NCBI RefSeq assembly: GCF_900659615.1
Contig: NZ_CAACUY010000014.1
Location: forward strand, 1 to 64,000
Source: Actinomadura fibrosa
GTDB taxonomy: Bacteria; Actinomycetota; Actinomycetes; Streptosporangiales; Streptosporangiaceae
Length of the DNA: 64,000 nucleotides
Direction: 5' to 3'
A program made the position numbers and the translations under genes. The notes under the pieces are model-generated. The model was not told the DNA's origin. It did not search any database and saw nothing but the letters and a program-made list of their open reading frames with translations. Of this stretch, positions 16,688 through 25,772 are shown piece by piece (within the stretch, counting starts at the first letter, position 1; the number at the start of each line of letters is the position of its first letter).

Positions 16688-16786
16688 TCGGAAAAGCCGG
16701 GGCACGCCGTCCGGCCGGGTCGCTTCGGCGGCCCGCCGCGGTTCCGGTATCGTCCAGGAAGATCTCCACGCGGATCGGGAGCGGCC

Positions 16787-17128
16787 GTGGACTTCAGCGT
16801 GCACCAGCGCCGGTACGGCGACCATACGATCGTGGCCGTCGCGGGCGATATCGACGTCGAGACGAGCCCGCGGCTGCGCGAATTCCTCATCGGCCTCGTC
16901 GACGACGGCGCGCGCCATCTCGTGATCGACCTCGGCGGTGTCACCTTCCTGGACTCCACCGGGATCGGCGTCATGATCGGCGTCCTGCACCGGCTGCGGG
17001 CCGCCAACGGGACGATGTCGTGCGCGGGCGGCTCCACGGCCGTCCGCAGCGTGTTCCGGGTCACCCAGCTCACGCGGGTGTTCGCGCTGCACGACTCGCT
17101 CGACCAGGCACTGCTGCCCGCCCACTGA
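16787..17128 (+). CDS. Anti-sigma factor antagonist (STAS domain)
   Basis: This 113-residue protein is a single STAS domain of the RsbV/SpoIIAA type. Strands VAVAGDIDVET and HLVIDLGGVTFLDSTGIG are followed by VLHRLRAANG and SVFRVTQLTRVFALHDS. Ser57 in the DSTGIG motif is the expected phosphorylation site. The start is a GTG at 16787. Dephosphorylated antagonists free a sigma factor by binding the RsbW-like kinase, and that kinase gene lies directly upstream in the same direction. Confidence 0.92.
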   Translation: MDFSVHQRRYGDHTIVAVAGDIDVETSPRLREFLIGLVDDGARHLVIDLGGVTFLDSTGIGVMIGVLHRLRAANGTMSCAGGSTAVRSVFRVTQLTRVFALHDSLDQALLPAH

Positions 17129-17358
17129 TTCTGTCTTTTGGGCGGGAGCCCTGGAGGTCTGGGGGTCCACCCTCAGGAGTTGCGCTGTCCTTCGGGCGCG
17201 AGCCCTTGCGGACCGGCGGGCCGTCCCCGGCGCCAAGGCACCGCGTCGCCGAACCGGTCTCCCGCGAGGTCCGCGGACCGCTACCGTTGCGGTACGCCGG
17301 CGACGGCGCGGGCCGTTCGCCCCGATCGGCACCGGACGAGGGGCAGGCGAGAATGTGC

Positions 17359-17832
17359 TCAGGCGAGCATGGAGAACGAGCCGCCATCGGTCTCCGGCTT
17401 GGACGCCGCCTCGTGGAACTCCGCGAGGCCCCACAGCAGCGCGTCCCGCGCCGGGGCGGGCATCAGCTCCAGCACCAGCGCGAGCTCCTCGCGCCGCTGG
17501 ACGCGGAGCCGGTGCAGCAGCGCCTCCCCGTCGGGCGACAGGCGCACCGACACCTCCCGGCGGTCCCGCCCGGGGTCGCGCAGCAGCAGCCCGGACGCCT
17601 CCAGGCGGTCGCAGAGCCGGCTCGCCGACGACACCAGCGCGCCCAGCTCGGCCGCGAGGCTGCTGATGTTGACCGCCCCGCGCTCCAGCACGAAGAGGGC
17701 GCGCAGCTGGGTGGACGGCACCGGCACGTCGGCGGCGTTGTGGGGGCGCGACCACACGTTCATGAGCGTCGACGCCGCGTCGTCCAGGATCGCCGCGGAC
17801 TCCGCGGCTCCCTGACCCGGCGTGGCGACCAT
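17359..17832 (-). CDS. MarR-like regulator
   Basis: This 157-residue protein has a MarR-type winged helix: TQLRALFVLERGAVNISSL, ALVSSASRLCDRLEASGLL, and a wing RDPGRDRREVSVRLSPDGE. C-terminal helices follow. The ATG at 17832 has GTGGAGGGC just upstream; ATGs at 17868 and 17943 are in frame but lack such a site. It lies divergent to the GAF-phosphatase gene inside the partner-switching cluster. It also resembles MarR-type proteins encoded near STAS/RsbW genes in streptomycetes, but a direct link is inference. Confidence 0.8.
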   Translation of the reverse strand: MVATPGQGAAESAAILDDAASTLMNVWSRPHNAADVPVPSTQLRALFVLERGAVNISSLAAELGALVSSASRLCDRLEASGLLLRDPGRDRREVSVRLSPDGEALLHRLRVQRREELALVLELMPAPARDALLWGLAEFHEAASKPETDGGSFSMLA

Positions 17833-17930
17833 GCCCTCCACTGTTACACACCACGTCCCGGTCGGCATCTCATGGCCCGCGGCGGAACGGCGGCCGCGTG
17901 CGGGGGGCCGCGCGCCGGAACGGGGGCGTG

Positions 17931-19118
17931 ATGCCCCGGTCACCGGGCGGAACCGGCCCGTTCCAGGCCCTTGAGCAGGCGATCTGGGCCGCGGAGCCGC
18001 ACGAGCTCGTCGGCGCCGTCGCCGATCTGATCGGACGGCACGCGGGCGCGGCGGCGATCGAGATCTCGCTGATCGACTACCGGCACGCGGTGCTCGTCCC
18101 CGCGACGCCGGGCGGGCAGCCCGTCCGGCTCGACACGGACGCCGCCGGGCGGGCGTTCGCCGCCCAGCGGACGACCGAGGAGCCGGACGGGCGCCTCGGC
18201 GGGCGGCGCGTCCACCTCCCGCTGACCGTGCGGGGCGAGCGCCTCGGGATCCTGACCGCCCGGTTCCGGGAGGGCGACCCGCGACCGGCCTGGCTGGAGG
18301 CGGTCGTGGACGTGCTCGCCCGCGCGGTGAAGATCGCCGAGGGGGAGACGGACCTGTACCGGCGCATCCGGCGGCGGACGCGGCTGACGCTGGCCGCCGA
18401 GATGCAGTGGGACCTGCTGCCGCCGACCTCCTGCCGCACGGCGGCGTTCTCCCTCGCGGGGCAGCTCGAACCCGCGTACGCGGTGTGGGGCGACAACTTC
18501 GACTGGGCCGCGTCGGAGGAGTGCCTGACGCTGACCGTCAGCAACGGGATGGGCTCGGGCACGGAGGCGGCGGCGCTCACCCATCTCGCGATCAGCGCGC
18601 TGCGGAACGCGCGGCGGTCCGGCAGCGACATCGCCGAGCAGGCCGCCCTCGCCGACCAGGCCCTCTTCGCCCAGTACCGGGGCGAGCGGAACGTGCCGAC
18701 GCTGCTGCTCGACTTCGAGCTGATCGGCGGCCGCGTCCGGGTGGTCGACGCGGGTTCGCCGCGGATCTACCGGCTGCGCGGCCACGTCACCGAGGCGATC
18801 GGCTTCGAGGCGCAGCTCCCGCTCGGCATGTTCGGCGACACCCTCTACGCCGTGGAGCACTTCACCGTCGAGCCGGGAGACCGCCTCGTCATCGTCAGCG
18901 ACGGCGTCCACGCCGCCCGGTCGCCGGACGGCGAGGAGTTCGGTGCCGGGGCGCTGCTGAAGGCCCTGCGGGAGACGCGCCTCCAGGAGCCGCCGGAGGC
19001 CGTCCGGACGGTGATCAGGCAGTTCGTCGACCACCATGCCGGCGGTGAGGCCGCCGACGACGCGGTGATCGTCTGCCTCGACTGGTTCGGGAGCGGAACG
19101 GTCAGTTCGGGAGCTTGA
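17931..19118 (+). CDS. GAF-SpoIIE-type PP2C phosphatase with altered metal site
   Basis: This 395-residue protein has an N-terminal GAF-like sensor (about residues 10-145) and a SpoIIE/RsbU-type PP2C domain (about 160-390) that would dephosphorylate STAS antagonists. Domain motifs are [58 protein letters not shown] and [11 protein letters not shown]. In active relatives the second motif reads D-x-MGHG; here the Asp is Asn and the His is Ser, so metal binding may be weakened. The start ATG at 17931 begins just before the conserved region. Its end overlaps the convergent response regulator gene by 17 bases. Confidence 0.85.
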   Translation: MPRSPGGTGPFQALEQAIWAAEPHELVGAVADLIGRHAGAAAIEISLIDYRHAVLVPATPGGQPVRLDTDAAGRAFAAQRTTEEPDGRLGGRRVHLPLTVRGERLGILTARFREGDPRPAWLEAVVDVLARAVKIAEGETDLYRRIRRRTRLTLAAEMQWDLLPPTSCRTAAFSLAGQLEPAYAVWGDNFDWAASEECLTLTVSNGMGSGTEAAALTHLAISALRNARRSGSDIAEQAALADQALFAQYRGERNVPTLLLDFELIGGRVRVVDAGSPRIYRLRGHVTEAIGFEAQLPLGMFGDTLYAVEHFTVEPGDRLVIVSDGVHAARSPDGEEFGAGALLKALRETRLQEPPEAVRTVIRQFVDHHAGGEAADDAVIVCLDWFGSGTVSSGA

Positions 19119-19539
19119 CCACCGACACGAAGAAGTCATCGATCTTGCGGACGACGGAGATGAACTGGTCGAAGTCCACCGGCTTGGTCACGTAGGCGTT
19201 CGCGTGCAGGTGGTAGCTGCGCAGGATGTCCTCGTCGGCCTCGGACGTGGTGAGCACGACCACCGGGATGCGGCGCAGGTCGGCGTCGTCCTTGATCTCC
19301 TCCAGCACCTCCCGGCCGTCCTTGCGGGGCAGGTTGAGGTCGAGCAGGATCAGGTCCGGCCGCGGCGCCCCCTCGTACCGGTCCTCGCGGCGCAGGAACG
19401 CCATCGCCTGCTCGCCGTCGTTGACCACGTGCAGGTTGTTCTGCACCTTGTTGTGCTCGAACGCCTCGGTGGTCAGCAGGACATCGCCCGGGTCGTCCTC
19501 CACGAGCAGCACTTCGATCGGGCGCGGTCCTTCATTCAT
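19102..19539 (-). CDS. Single-domain response regulator (Rcp1-like)
   Basis: This 145-residue receiver domain has no output domain. It starts [20 protein letters not shown] ([14 protein letters not shown] seen directly); the phosphoacceptor Asp is in [26 protein letters not shown] carries the Thr switch and [11 protein letters not shown] the Lys. Such Rcp1-like regulators pair with phytochrome-type histidine kinases. The start codon lies inside the end of the histidine kinase gene (8-base overlap), so the two proteins are made together. Confidence 0.92.
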   Translation of the reverse strand: MNEGPRPIEVLLVEDDPGDVLLTTEAFEHNKVQNNLHVVNDGEQAMAFLRREDRYEGAPRPDLILLDLNLPRKDGREVLEEIKDDADLRRIPVVVLTTSEADEDILRSYHLHANAYVTKPVDFDQFISVVRKIDDFFVSVVKLPN

Positions 19540-21247
19540 TCGCTTCTCCGGCGGGAAGGGTCCAGTGGAACGTGGTGCCGGGGGTGTCCCGGTCCTCGGT
19601 GTCGAGCCAGATGCGGCCACCGTGGTACTCGACGATCTTCTTGCAGAGTGCCAGCCCGATGCCCGTCCCCGTGTACTGGTCGCGCTGGTGCAGCCGCTGG
19701 AAGATGAGGAAGATGCGGTCGGCGTAGCGGGGCTCGATGCCGATGCCGTTGTCGGCGCAGCGGAACTCCCACTCCCCGTCGGTGCGGTGGGCGTCGACCG
19801 TGACGCGCGGCGGCACGCCCTCGCGGCGGAACTTGATCGCGTTGCCGATCAGGTTCTGGAACAGCTGGGTGAACTGGGTGCGGTCGCCGGGCAGCGTGGG
19901 CAGCTCGCCGACGTCGACCTCCGCGCCGGTCTCCTCGATCAGCGCCGACAGGTTGTCGACCGCCTGCCGGGCGACCTCGTTCAGGTCGATCGCCTCCTCG
20001 AACCGGGAGATCCGGCCGACGCGGGAGAACCCGAGCAGGTCGTTGATGAGGGACTGCATGCGCTTCGCGCCGTCCACCGCGAACTCGATGTACTGCCGGC
20101 CGCGCTCGTCGAGCTGGTCCCCGTAGCGGCGTTCGAGCATCTGGCAGAAGCTCGCCACCTTGCGGAGCGGCTCCTGGAGGTCGTGGCTGGCGACGTAGGC
20201 GAACTGCTCCAGCTCGGCATTGGAGCGGCGCAGCTCCTCGGTCTGCTGGTTGAGCAGGGTGCGCGCCTCGGTGCTGACGCGCCACTCGTCCAGGATGCGG
20301 CGCCGCATCGCGTCGATGATGACGGACAGCTCGTGGATCTCGGCGGAGCCCGAGATGTCGAGGGGGTGGGCGAAGTCCCCGGCGGCGACCGCCCTGACCC
20401 GCTCGCTCAGCGACGACACCGGGTTGAGGACGGTCCGGCGTATCAGCAGGGCCAGCGCGATCGCGGCCAGCACCACCAGGCCGATCGTGACGGCCAGCGC
20501 CCACAGCACGGTGGTGGCGCGGGCGCGCAGCCGGTCGGCGACGTGCCCGTGCAGCGTCGTGAGGCTCTGCTGCAACGGCGTGATGTCGCCGCGGACCTGC
20601 GCGAACAGCCGGCGGGCCGCGGCGTCCTCGGCGGCGTCGAGGTCGCGCCCGCCCGGCTTCGCGGCGAGCGGGTCGGCGAAACCGGCCCGCCAGGCGGCGG
20701 CGCCGGCGGTGACGCGGTCCAGGCGCCGGACGACGTCGCCGCTGCGGGCGACGGGCCCGAGGAGCCGCCGCATGGCCGCCACGGCGTTCCGCTCCTCGGC
20801 GATGGCGGCCCGGTACTCGGCGAGGCTGCCGGCCCCGCCGCCCGCCGCGTACTCGCGGATCGCGGTGTCCTGGCGGCCGATCGCGGAGGAGAGCCGGAAC
20901 TGCTGCAACGTGGCCGGGTCGACCCGGTTGATCAGCGTGTCGCGCGCCTCGTTGTTCCGGTGAACCGCCGCCCCCGTCAGCGCGATCGAGAGCAGCAGGA
21001 CGAGCCCGAGGACGATCGAGCCCACCCGGTAGATCTGGACGAGCCGCAGCCGGCTCACCCCGCGGGCCTCGGGAACCTCCGAGGACGGCAGCACGACCGG
21101 CGGGCCGGCGAGGTCAGGCCCCGCGGCCCCGTCCGTCCCGGTTCCGTCCGTCCCGGCCTCGTCCGCGTCCTTGCCGGCGGTGTCCTTCCCGGACGGCTCG
21201 TCCGGTTCCTCGGCGGTCTCGCGCCCGGTCGTCGCGGGTCCCGTCAT
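19532..21247 (-). CDS. Membrane sensor histidine kinase (CHASE3-like, HAMP)
   Basis: This 571-residue protein has an acidic N-terminal segment (about 70 residues), a first membrane helix ([19 protein letters not shown]), an extracytoplasmic helical sensor resembling CHASE3, and a second helix near 250-275. HAMP follows ([19 protein letters not shown]), then a coiled coil. The H-box is [15 protein letters not shown], and the ATPase domain has N (LIGNAIKFR), G1 ([10 protein letters not shown]) and G2 ([12 protein letters not shown]) boxes. It is the middle gene of an operon with an upstream receiver-phosphatase (overlapping one base, TGATG) and a downstream receiver. Confidence 0.93.
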   Translation of the reverse strand: MTGPATTGRETAEEPDEPSGKDTAGKDADEAGTDGTGTDGAAGPDLAGPPVVLPSSEVPEARGVSRLRLVQIYRVGSIVLGLVLLLSIALTGAAVHRNNEARDTLINRVDPATLQQFRLSSAIGRQDTAIREYAAGGGAGSLAEYRAAIAEERNAVAAMRRLLGPVARSGDVVRRLDRVTAGAAAWRAGFADPLAAKPGGRDLDAAEDAAARRLFAQVRGDITPLQQSLTTLHGHVADRLRARATTVLWALAVTIGLVVLAAIALALLIRRTVLNPVSSLSERVRAVAAGDFAHPLDISGSAEIHELSVIIDAMRRRILDEWRVSTEARTLLNQQTEELRRSNAELEQFAYVASHDLQEPLRKVASFCQMLERRYGDQLDERGRQYIEFAVDGAKRMQSLINDLLGFSRVGRISRFEEAIDLNEVARQAVDNLSALIEETGAEVDVGELPTLPGDRTQFTQLFQNLIGNAIKFRREGVPPRVTVDAHRTDGEWEFRCADNGIGIEPRYADRIFLIFQRLHQRDQYTGTGIGLALCKKIVEYHGGRIWLDTEDRDTPGTTFHWTLPAGEANE

Positions 21248-22446
21248 CAGGCCTCCCCCCGTCCCAGCATCAGGATCGCCAGGTCGTCGGACAGAACGTC
21301 GCCGTTCAGCCGCTCGGCCTCGGCGACCAGCCCGTCCACCAGCGTGTCGCCCCGCTCGCCGCGGGCGTGCGCGGCACGCGCGAGCTCCAGCAGCCCTTCG
21401 AGGTCGAGCCGCTCGCCGCTCTCGCCGACGCAGCCCTCGATGAGCCCGTCGGTGTAGAGCATCAGCGCCCAGTCGTCGCCGAGGTCGAGGTCGACGCCCG
21501 GCCACTGCCCGCCGGGAAACAGCCCGAGCGCGGGCCCGTGCGGCTCCTCCGGCGCGGGCCGCACGCCGTCCGGGCGGAACACGAGCGGCGCCGGATGGCC
21601 CGCGCGGTGCAGCCGGGCGCTCCTGCGGTCGGGCGCGATCGTGAACATGCACAGTGTGGTGAAGATCTCCTCGGCCCAGCGCTCGTGCTGCAGGACCGTG
21701 TCGAGCGTCTCCATCAGCCGCTGCCCGGTGTGCCCGGCGAGGACGAGCGTGCGCCACGCCATGCGCAGCCGCACCCCGAGGGACGCCTCGTCCGCGCCGT
21801 GCCCGCTGACATCGCCGATCACCATGTGGACGGTGCCGTCGGACGTCTCGACCGTGTCGTGGAAGTCGCCGCCGAGCAGGGCCCGGGCGCGGCCCGGCCG
21901 GTACCGGGCGCAGTGCCGCAGGACCGCGTCGTTCAGGATCGGGACGGGCAGCAGGCCGCGCTCCAGCCGGGCGTTCTCGCGGCTGAGCGCCCGCGCCTCG
22001 ACGAGCTGCCGCTCGGACTCGTCGGCCCGCTTGCGCTCGATCGCGTAGCTGATGGCGCGGGTGAGCAGGGCGCCGTCGACGTCCTGCTTGACGAGGTAGT
22101 CCTGCGCGCCCGCGGCGACGGCCGCGACGCCGACATGGGCGTCGGCGAGGCCGGTCAGCACGAGCACGGCGGTGTCGGGCGCGTGGGTGAGCACCTGCCG
22201 CAGCGCGTCGAGGCCCTCGGCGTCCGGCAGTGACAGGTCGACGATGACGCACTGGACGTCGGACCGGAGGGCCTCCAGCGCCTCGGCGAGCGTGCGCGCG
22301 ACGGTGATCTGGATGTCCGGCTGCACCTCGGTGAGCAGTTCCTCGAACAGGAACGCGTCTCCGGGATCGTCCTCGACGAGGAGCAGGTGCGGCGAGCCGG
22401 CCACACCCAGGAGTCGCTCGGCGCCGCGACTGTGGATCGCGGTCAT
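21247..22446 (-). CDS. Receiver-PP2C (RsbU/SpoIIE-type) phosphatase
   Basis: This 399-residue protein has an N-terminal receiver domain (residues 18-140; [17 protein letters not shown], phospho-Asp in CVIVDLSLPDAEGLD, Lys in DYLVKQDV). A short coiled coil (ERQLVEARALSRENARLERG) leads into a SpoIIE-type PP2C domain: LGGDFHDTVE, VIGDVSGHGADEA, RAGHPAPLVF, ALMLYTDGLIEG and SDDLAILML. All Asp metal ligands are present. Phosphorylation of the receiver would control dephosphorylation of a STAS antagonist. It opens the operon with the histidine kinase and single-domain receiver. Confidence 0.93.
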   Translation of the reverse strand: MTAIHSRGAERLLGVAGSPHLLLVEDDPGDAFLFEELLTEVQPDIQITVARTLAEALEALRSDVQCVIVDLSLPDAEGLDALRQVLTHAPDTAVLVLTGLADAHVGVAAVAAGAQDYLVKQDVDGALLTRAISYAIERKRADESERQLVEARALSRENARLERGLLPVPILNDAVLRHCARYRPGRARALLGGDFHDTVETSDGTVHMVIGDVSGHGADEASLGVRLRMAWRTLVLAGHTGQRLMETLDTVLQHERWAEEIFTTLCMFTIAPDRRSARLHRAGHPAPLVFRPDGVRPAPEEPHGPALGLFPGGQWPGVDLDLGDDWALMLYTDGLIEGCVGESGERLDLEGLLELARAAHARGERGDTLVDGLVAEAERLNGDVLSDDLAILMLGRGEA

Positions 22447-22638
22447 TACTCTCAGCTCCTTCGCCCGGCGGGGACCGTGCAGGTGACGGGCGCTCTCTTG
22501 CCGTCAAGCAAATATAGGGCAGACAAGGGGCTGCGCGGGGGGCGCGTCCGGCGCGCCGGGCCCCTCCGGAGCCCGCCCGAGCGCCCCGGCGGGGCGGATT
22601 GGACCACGCCGGCGTCGCTCTACGTAGTCGCCAGAGGA

Positions 22639-22693
22639 TACTAATGCATAAGTACCTGATTGACACATTAGGAGAGAATCGGTTAGGACTAAC
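22639..22693 (+). promoter_or_regulatory. Promoter with two dyads before the alpha/beta hydrolase
   Basis: An AT-rich stretch contains TACTAATGCATAAGTA (22639-22654, palindromic apart from one pair) and GTTAGGACTAAC (22682-22693, 5-bp arms). TTGACA (22660-22665) is a consensus -35; TAGGAC (22684-22689), 18 bases on, is a weak -10 that overlaps the second dyad, an arrangement that suits a repressor. No regulator gene is adjacent. Confidence 0.5.
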
Positions 22694-22721
22694 AGGTCAT
22701 ACGACGAGAGAGGCATTAGGC

Positions 22722-23609
22722 ATGTCGTTCCCCCCGATCGCCCGCACCCTCCACCGCCACATCGACGTGGACGGCGTGCGCGTCTTCTACCGCGAGTCCG
22801 TGCCTGAGACCGCCGACGCGCCCGTGCTGCTCCTCCTGCACGGCTTCCCGTCCGCCTCGCACCAGTTCCGCCGCCTCATCGACGCGCTCGGCGCCCGCTA
22901 CCGGCTGATCGCCCCGGACTATCCGGGATTCGGGCACAGCGACGTCCCGGAGCCCGCGTCCACGGGCGGCACGTTCGCCTACACCTTCGACGGGCTCGCC
23001 GACATCGTCGAAGGGTTCGTCGAACGCCTCCGCCTCGACCGGTTCGCGATGTACGTCTTCGACTTCGGCGCGCCCGTCGGGTTCCGGCTCGCGCAGCGGC
23101 ACCCCGGGCGGATCACCGGGCTCGTCGTCCAGAACGGCAACGCCTACGAGGAGGGCCTGTCGCCGATGGCGCGCGACCTCGTCGCCCTGCGCCCCGAGGA
23201 CGAGGGCGCCGAGCAGCGGATCCGCGACCTGCTGACCCTGCCGTCCACGCGCGGGCAGTATGAGGGCGGGACCGGCGATCCCGAGCTCGTCGCCCCCGAC
23301 GGCTGGACCCTCGACCAGCACTTCCTCGACCTCCCCGGCCGCACGCGCCCGCAGATCGACCTCATCTTCGACTACCGCTCGAACGTCGAGCGCTATCCGG
23401 CCTGGCAGGCGTGGCTGCGCGAGCACACCCCGCCCGCCCTCATCGTCTGGGGCCGCAACGACATGTTCTTCCCCGAGCCGGGCGCCCGCGCGTACCTGCG
23501 CGACCTCCCGGACGCCGAGCTGCACCTGTTCGACACCGGCCACTTCGCGCTGGAGGAGCGGCTCCCGGAGATCGCCCCCCTGATCGCCGGCTTCCTGGAC
23601 AGACTCTGA
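22722..23609 (+). CDS. Alpha/beta fold hydrolase (haloalkane dehalogenase/epoxide hydrolase-like)
   Basis: This 295-residue protein has an alpha/beta hydrolase fold: LLLLHGFPSASHQFRRL (oxyanion), APDYPGFGHSDVP, nucleophile elbow YVFDFGAPVG with Asp114, and LIVWGRNDMFFPEPGA. The catalytic His is in LFDTGHFALEE. An Asp nucleophile points to dehalogenase or epoxide hydrolase chemistry rather than an esterase. The ATG at 22722 is preferred because the coding signal starts there; an in-frame ATG at 22644 lies inside the AT-rich promoter. It runs divergent to the receiver-phosphatase operon. Confidence 0.88.
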   Translation: MSFPPIARTLHRHIDVDGVRVFYRESVPETADAPVLLLLHGFPSASHQFRRLIDALGARYRLIAPDYPGFGHSDVPEPASTGGTFAYTFDGLADIVEGFVERLRLDRFAMYVFDFGAPVGFRLAQRHPGRITGLVVQNGNAYEEGLSPMARDLVALRPEDEGAEQRIRDLLTLPSTRGQYEGGTGDPELVAPDGWTLDQHFLDLPGRTRPQIDLIFDYRSNVERYPAWQAWLREHTPPALIVWGRNDMFFPEPGARAYLRDLPDAELHLFDTGHFALEERLPEIAPLIAGFLDRL

Positions 23610-23707
23610 TCCCACACCTTGAAATGTCGCGCGATCCGCCGGTAACGATGGACCGTCCCGCGCCACTTCCCCATGACGGACACACCGGACGGACGGGAGG
23701 GCGGGCG

Positions 23708-24328
23708 TTGGGAGACGAGGCCTCCGACGAAGAGCGCTTCACCGCGATGTACGACGGCTGCCGGCAGCGCGTGTGGGCGTACGCGGTCAGCCGCGCGGGC
23801 CGGCACGTCGCGGACGACGTGGTGAGCGAGACCTTCGCGGTCGCGTGGCGCCGCCTCCGCGAGGTGCCCGACCCGGCGCTGCCGTGGCTGCTCGGCGTGG
23901 CGCGGAACGTCCTGCGCGACGGCCACCGCGCCGAGGTGCGGCGCGAGTCGTTCGCGGCGGAGCTGCGCCGCTGGGCGCCGCGGCCCACCGGGGACATCGC
24001 CGAGGACGTCGCGGAGCGGCTCGCCGTGCTCCGCGCCATGGCCGCGCTGCCGGAGGACGACCGGGAGATCCTCGTCCTCGTCGCCTGGCAGGGGCTCGCG
24101 CCGCGCGAGGCCGCCCGCGTCGTCGGCTGCTCGGCCGCCGCGCTGCGCGTCCGGCTGCACCGGGCCCGCCGCCGGCTCGTCCGGGCCGTGGAGGCGCTGC
24201 CCCCGGACGCGTCCGGCACGGGAACGCCGGCGGGACCCCCGGCCGGGACCCGGCGGCCCGGCGACGGCGGTGCCCTGCGGCGGGCCGGACGTCCGCAGAT
24301 GGGGATCATCAGTGAGGAGAGATCATGA
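23708..24328 (+). CDS. ECF-type RNA polymerase sigma factor
   Basis: This 206-residue protein has sigma region 2 (FTAMYDGCRQRVWAYAVSR, DDVVSETFAVAWRRLREV, LPWLLGVARNVLRDG) and region 4 (ALPEDDREILVLVAWQGL, PREAARVVGCSAAALRVRLH), with a Gly/Pro-rich tail. The TTG at 23708 is the likely start: GGGAGG lies seven bases upstream and the sequence before it is not conserved. An in-frame ATG at 23648 has only a weak site. The stop overlaps the next gene's start (ATGA), so this sigma factor and the membrane protein behind it form a coupled sigma/partner pair. Confidence 0.9.
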   Translation: MGDEASDEERFTAMYDGCRQRVWAYAVSRAGRHVADDVVSETFAVAWRRLREVPDPALPWLLGVARNVLRDGHRAEVRRESFAAELRRWAPRPTGDIAEDVAERLAVLRAMAALPEDDREILVLVAWQGLAPREAARVVGCSAAALRVRLHRARRRLVRAVEALPPDASGTGTPAGPPAGTRRPGDGGALRRAGRPQMGIISEERS

Positions 24329-25488
24329 GTGACGTGCTGCGGACGCTCCGGGAGGCCCGCCCCGCCGAACTGGACCCCGCCGCCCCGATCGACGAGGGCG
24401 TGCGCCGGACGGAACTGGCCCGCGCGATGGCGACCCCTCCCGCGAGCGGCAGCGCCCGACCGAGATCGCGGCGCCTGCCGATGTGGGGCGCCGGACTCGC
24501 CGGTGCCGCCGCGGCCGCCGCCCTGGTCGTGACGAACCTGCCCCACGGCGCGACGACGCCGGACGCCCGCCGCCAGGCGCCCAGCCCGACCCGGACACTG
24601 GACGCGCGGACCGTCCTGCTCGCCGCCGCGGAGAAGGCCGACGGACAGACCGAGGCCACCGCCGCGTACTGGCACCGCACGGCCGTCTCGTCCGGCTACT
24701 TCCAGACCGGCCCGGCGGGAGCCCGCTACACCGTGGTCGTCCGGCAGAAGGACGAGACCTGGACGCCCGCGAAGCCCGGCGCGAAGGCGGTGAGCCGCCA
24801 GCAGAAGCTCGGAGCAAGGCCCGCCGCACCGGCGGACGAGGCGGCATGGCGCCGCGCGGGGTCGCCCACCACGTTCAAGCTGGAGGTGCCCGTCATCTCC
24901 AGGGCCGGGGGCACACTGAACGGGGGCAGAGCGCTCAAGCCCATGGAGGCGACCACGGCGCCCGGGCCCGTCCGAACGAGCAGCAGCCCGCTCGTGGACG
25001 GCGACAAGGTCTTCTGGCTCGGCCGGAACGTCACGATGAAGGACCTGCGCGCGCTGCCGTCCGACCCGGCGAAGCTGAAGGCCGCGCTGCTGCGCTGGTA
25101 CGGGGGCCACGACACCGAGTCGACCAGCGTCGCGATGGGCTCGGACCAGTGGCTCTTCCAGGTCGCCCGGGGCCTCGTGACGACCATGCCGGTGCGGCCC
25201 GAGGTGCGGGCGGGGGCCTTCCGGATGCTCGCCGGCCTGGACAGCGTACGAGGCATCGGCCGGATCAGGGACGCGCAGGGCCGCGCCGGCGACGCCATCG
25301 CGGTCAACGAGAAGACGCGCGTCGGAGTGCTCCGGCACCAGCTGATCATCGACCCGTCCACCGGCGACGCCCTGGCCGACGAGACGGTGCTGGCCAAGCC
25401 CATCACCGGCGACGCCCGCCCGCCCGGCTTCATGATCGCCTCCGAAGCCGTCACGGCCACCGAATGGACCCCCACGGCCCCCCACTGA
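24325..25488 (+). CDS. CU044_5270-type membrane-anchored protein, likely sigma partner
   Basis: This 387-residue protein has a cytoplasmic N-terminus (about 50 residues), one membrane helix (MWGAGLAGAAAAAALVV, about residues 53-70) and a large extracytoplasmic domain. That domain contains TAAYWHRTAVSSGYF, VVRQKDETWTP, GGHDTESTSVAMGSDQW, RMLAGLDSVRGIGRIRDAQG and LIIDPSTGDALADET. This matches the CU044_5270 family of actinomycetes, which is usually encoded after an ECF sigma factor. Its start overlaps that gene's stop (ATGA). An anti-sigma role fits the layout, but no zinc-binding anti-sigma motif is visible, so this is inference. Confidence 0.82.
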   Translation: MSDVLRTLREARPAELDPAAPIDEGVRRTELARAMATPPASGSARPRSRRLPMWGAGLAGAAAAAALVVTNLPHGATTPDARRQAPSPTRTLDARTVLLAAAEKADGQTEATAAYWHRTAVSSGYFQTGPAGARYTVVVRQKDETWTPAKPGAKAVSRQQKLGARPAAPADEAAWRRAGSPTTFKLEVPVISRAGGTLNGGRALKPMEATTAPGPVRTSSSPLVDGDKVFWLGRNVTMKDLRALPSDPAKLKAALLRWYGGHDTESTSVAMGSDQWLFQVARGLVTTMPVRPEVRAGAFRMLAGLDSVRGIGRIRDAQGRAGDAIAVNEKTRVGVLRHQLIIDPSTGDALADETVLAKPITGDARPPGFMIASEAVTATEWTPTAPH

Positions 25489-25604
25489 CGACCACCGAGC
25501 CGACCCAGAGGGAGCCCGAAAGAGATCCAGCGGGAGAGATGCAAGTGAAGGGGCGGTGCCATGGCTCCCCGAGCCGGGTGCCGCCCCGCGGCATGCGGAC
25601 GCGC

Positions 25605-25710
25605 GATCAGCAAAAGCCGTCCCGCTCGCGCGTGTTCGCTAGGGGAGACCCGGGCGGCGTCTCAGGGGGTGCGGGGACGTGTGATCAGCGAATGCCGTCT
25701 CGCTTGTGCG
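25605..25710. repeat. Imperfect 28-bp direct repeat in an intergenic stretch
   Basis: GATCAGCAAAAGCCGTCCCG (start of copy 1, 25605-25632) and GATCAGCGAATGCCGTCTCG (start of copy 2, 25683-25710) agree at 23 of 28 positions. Further GATCAG hexamers follow near 25719. The 25489-25772 gap otherwise holds no convincing gene. Confidence 0.5.
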
Positions 25711-25772
25711 GGTTCATGATCAGAAGACGCGGCGGCGGGGCGTCGCGGAGGGGGGTCGTGATCGGGGTGTGA

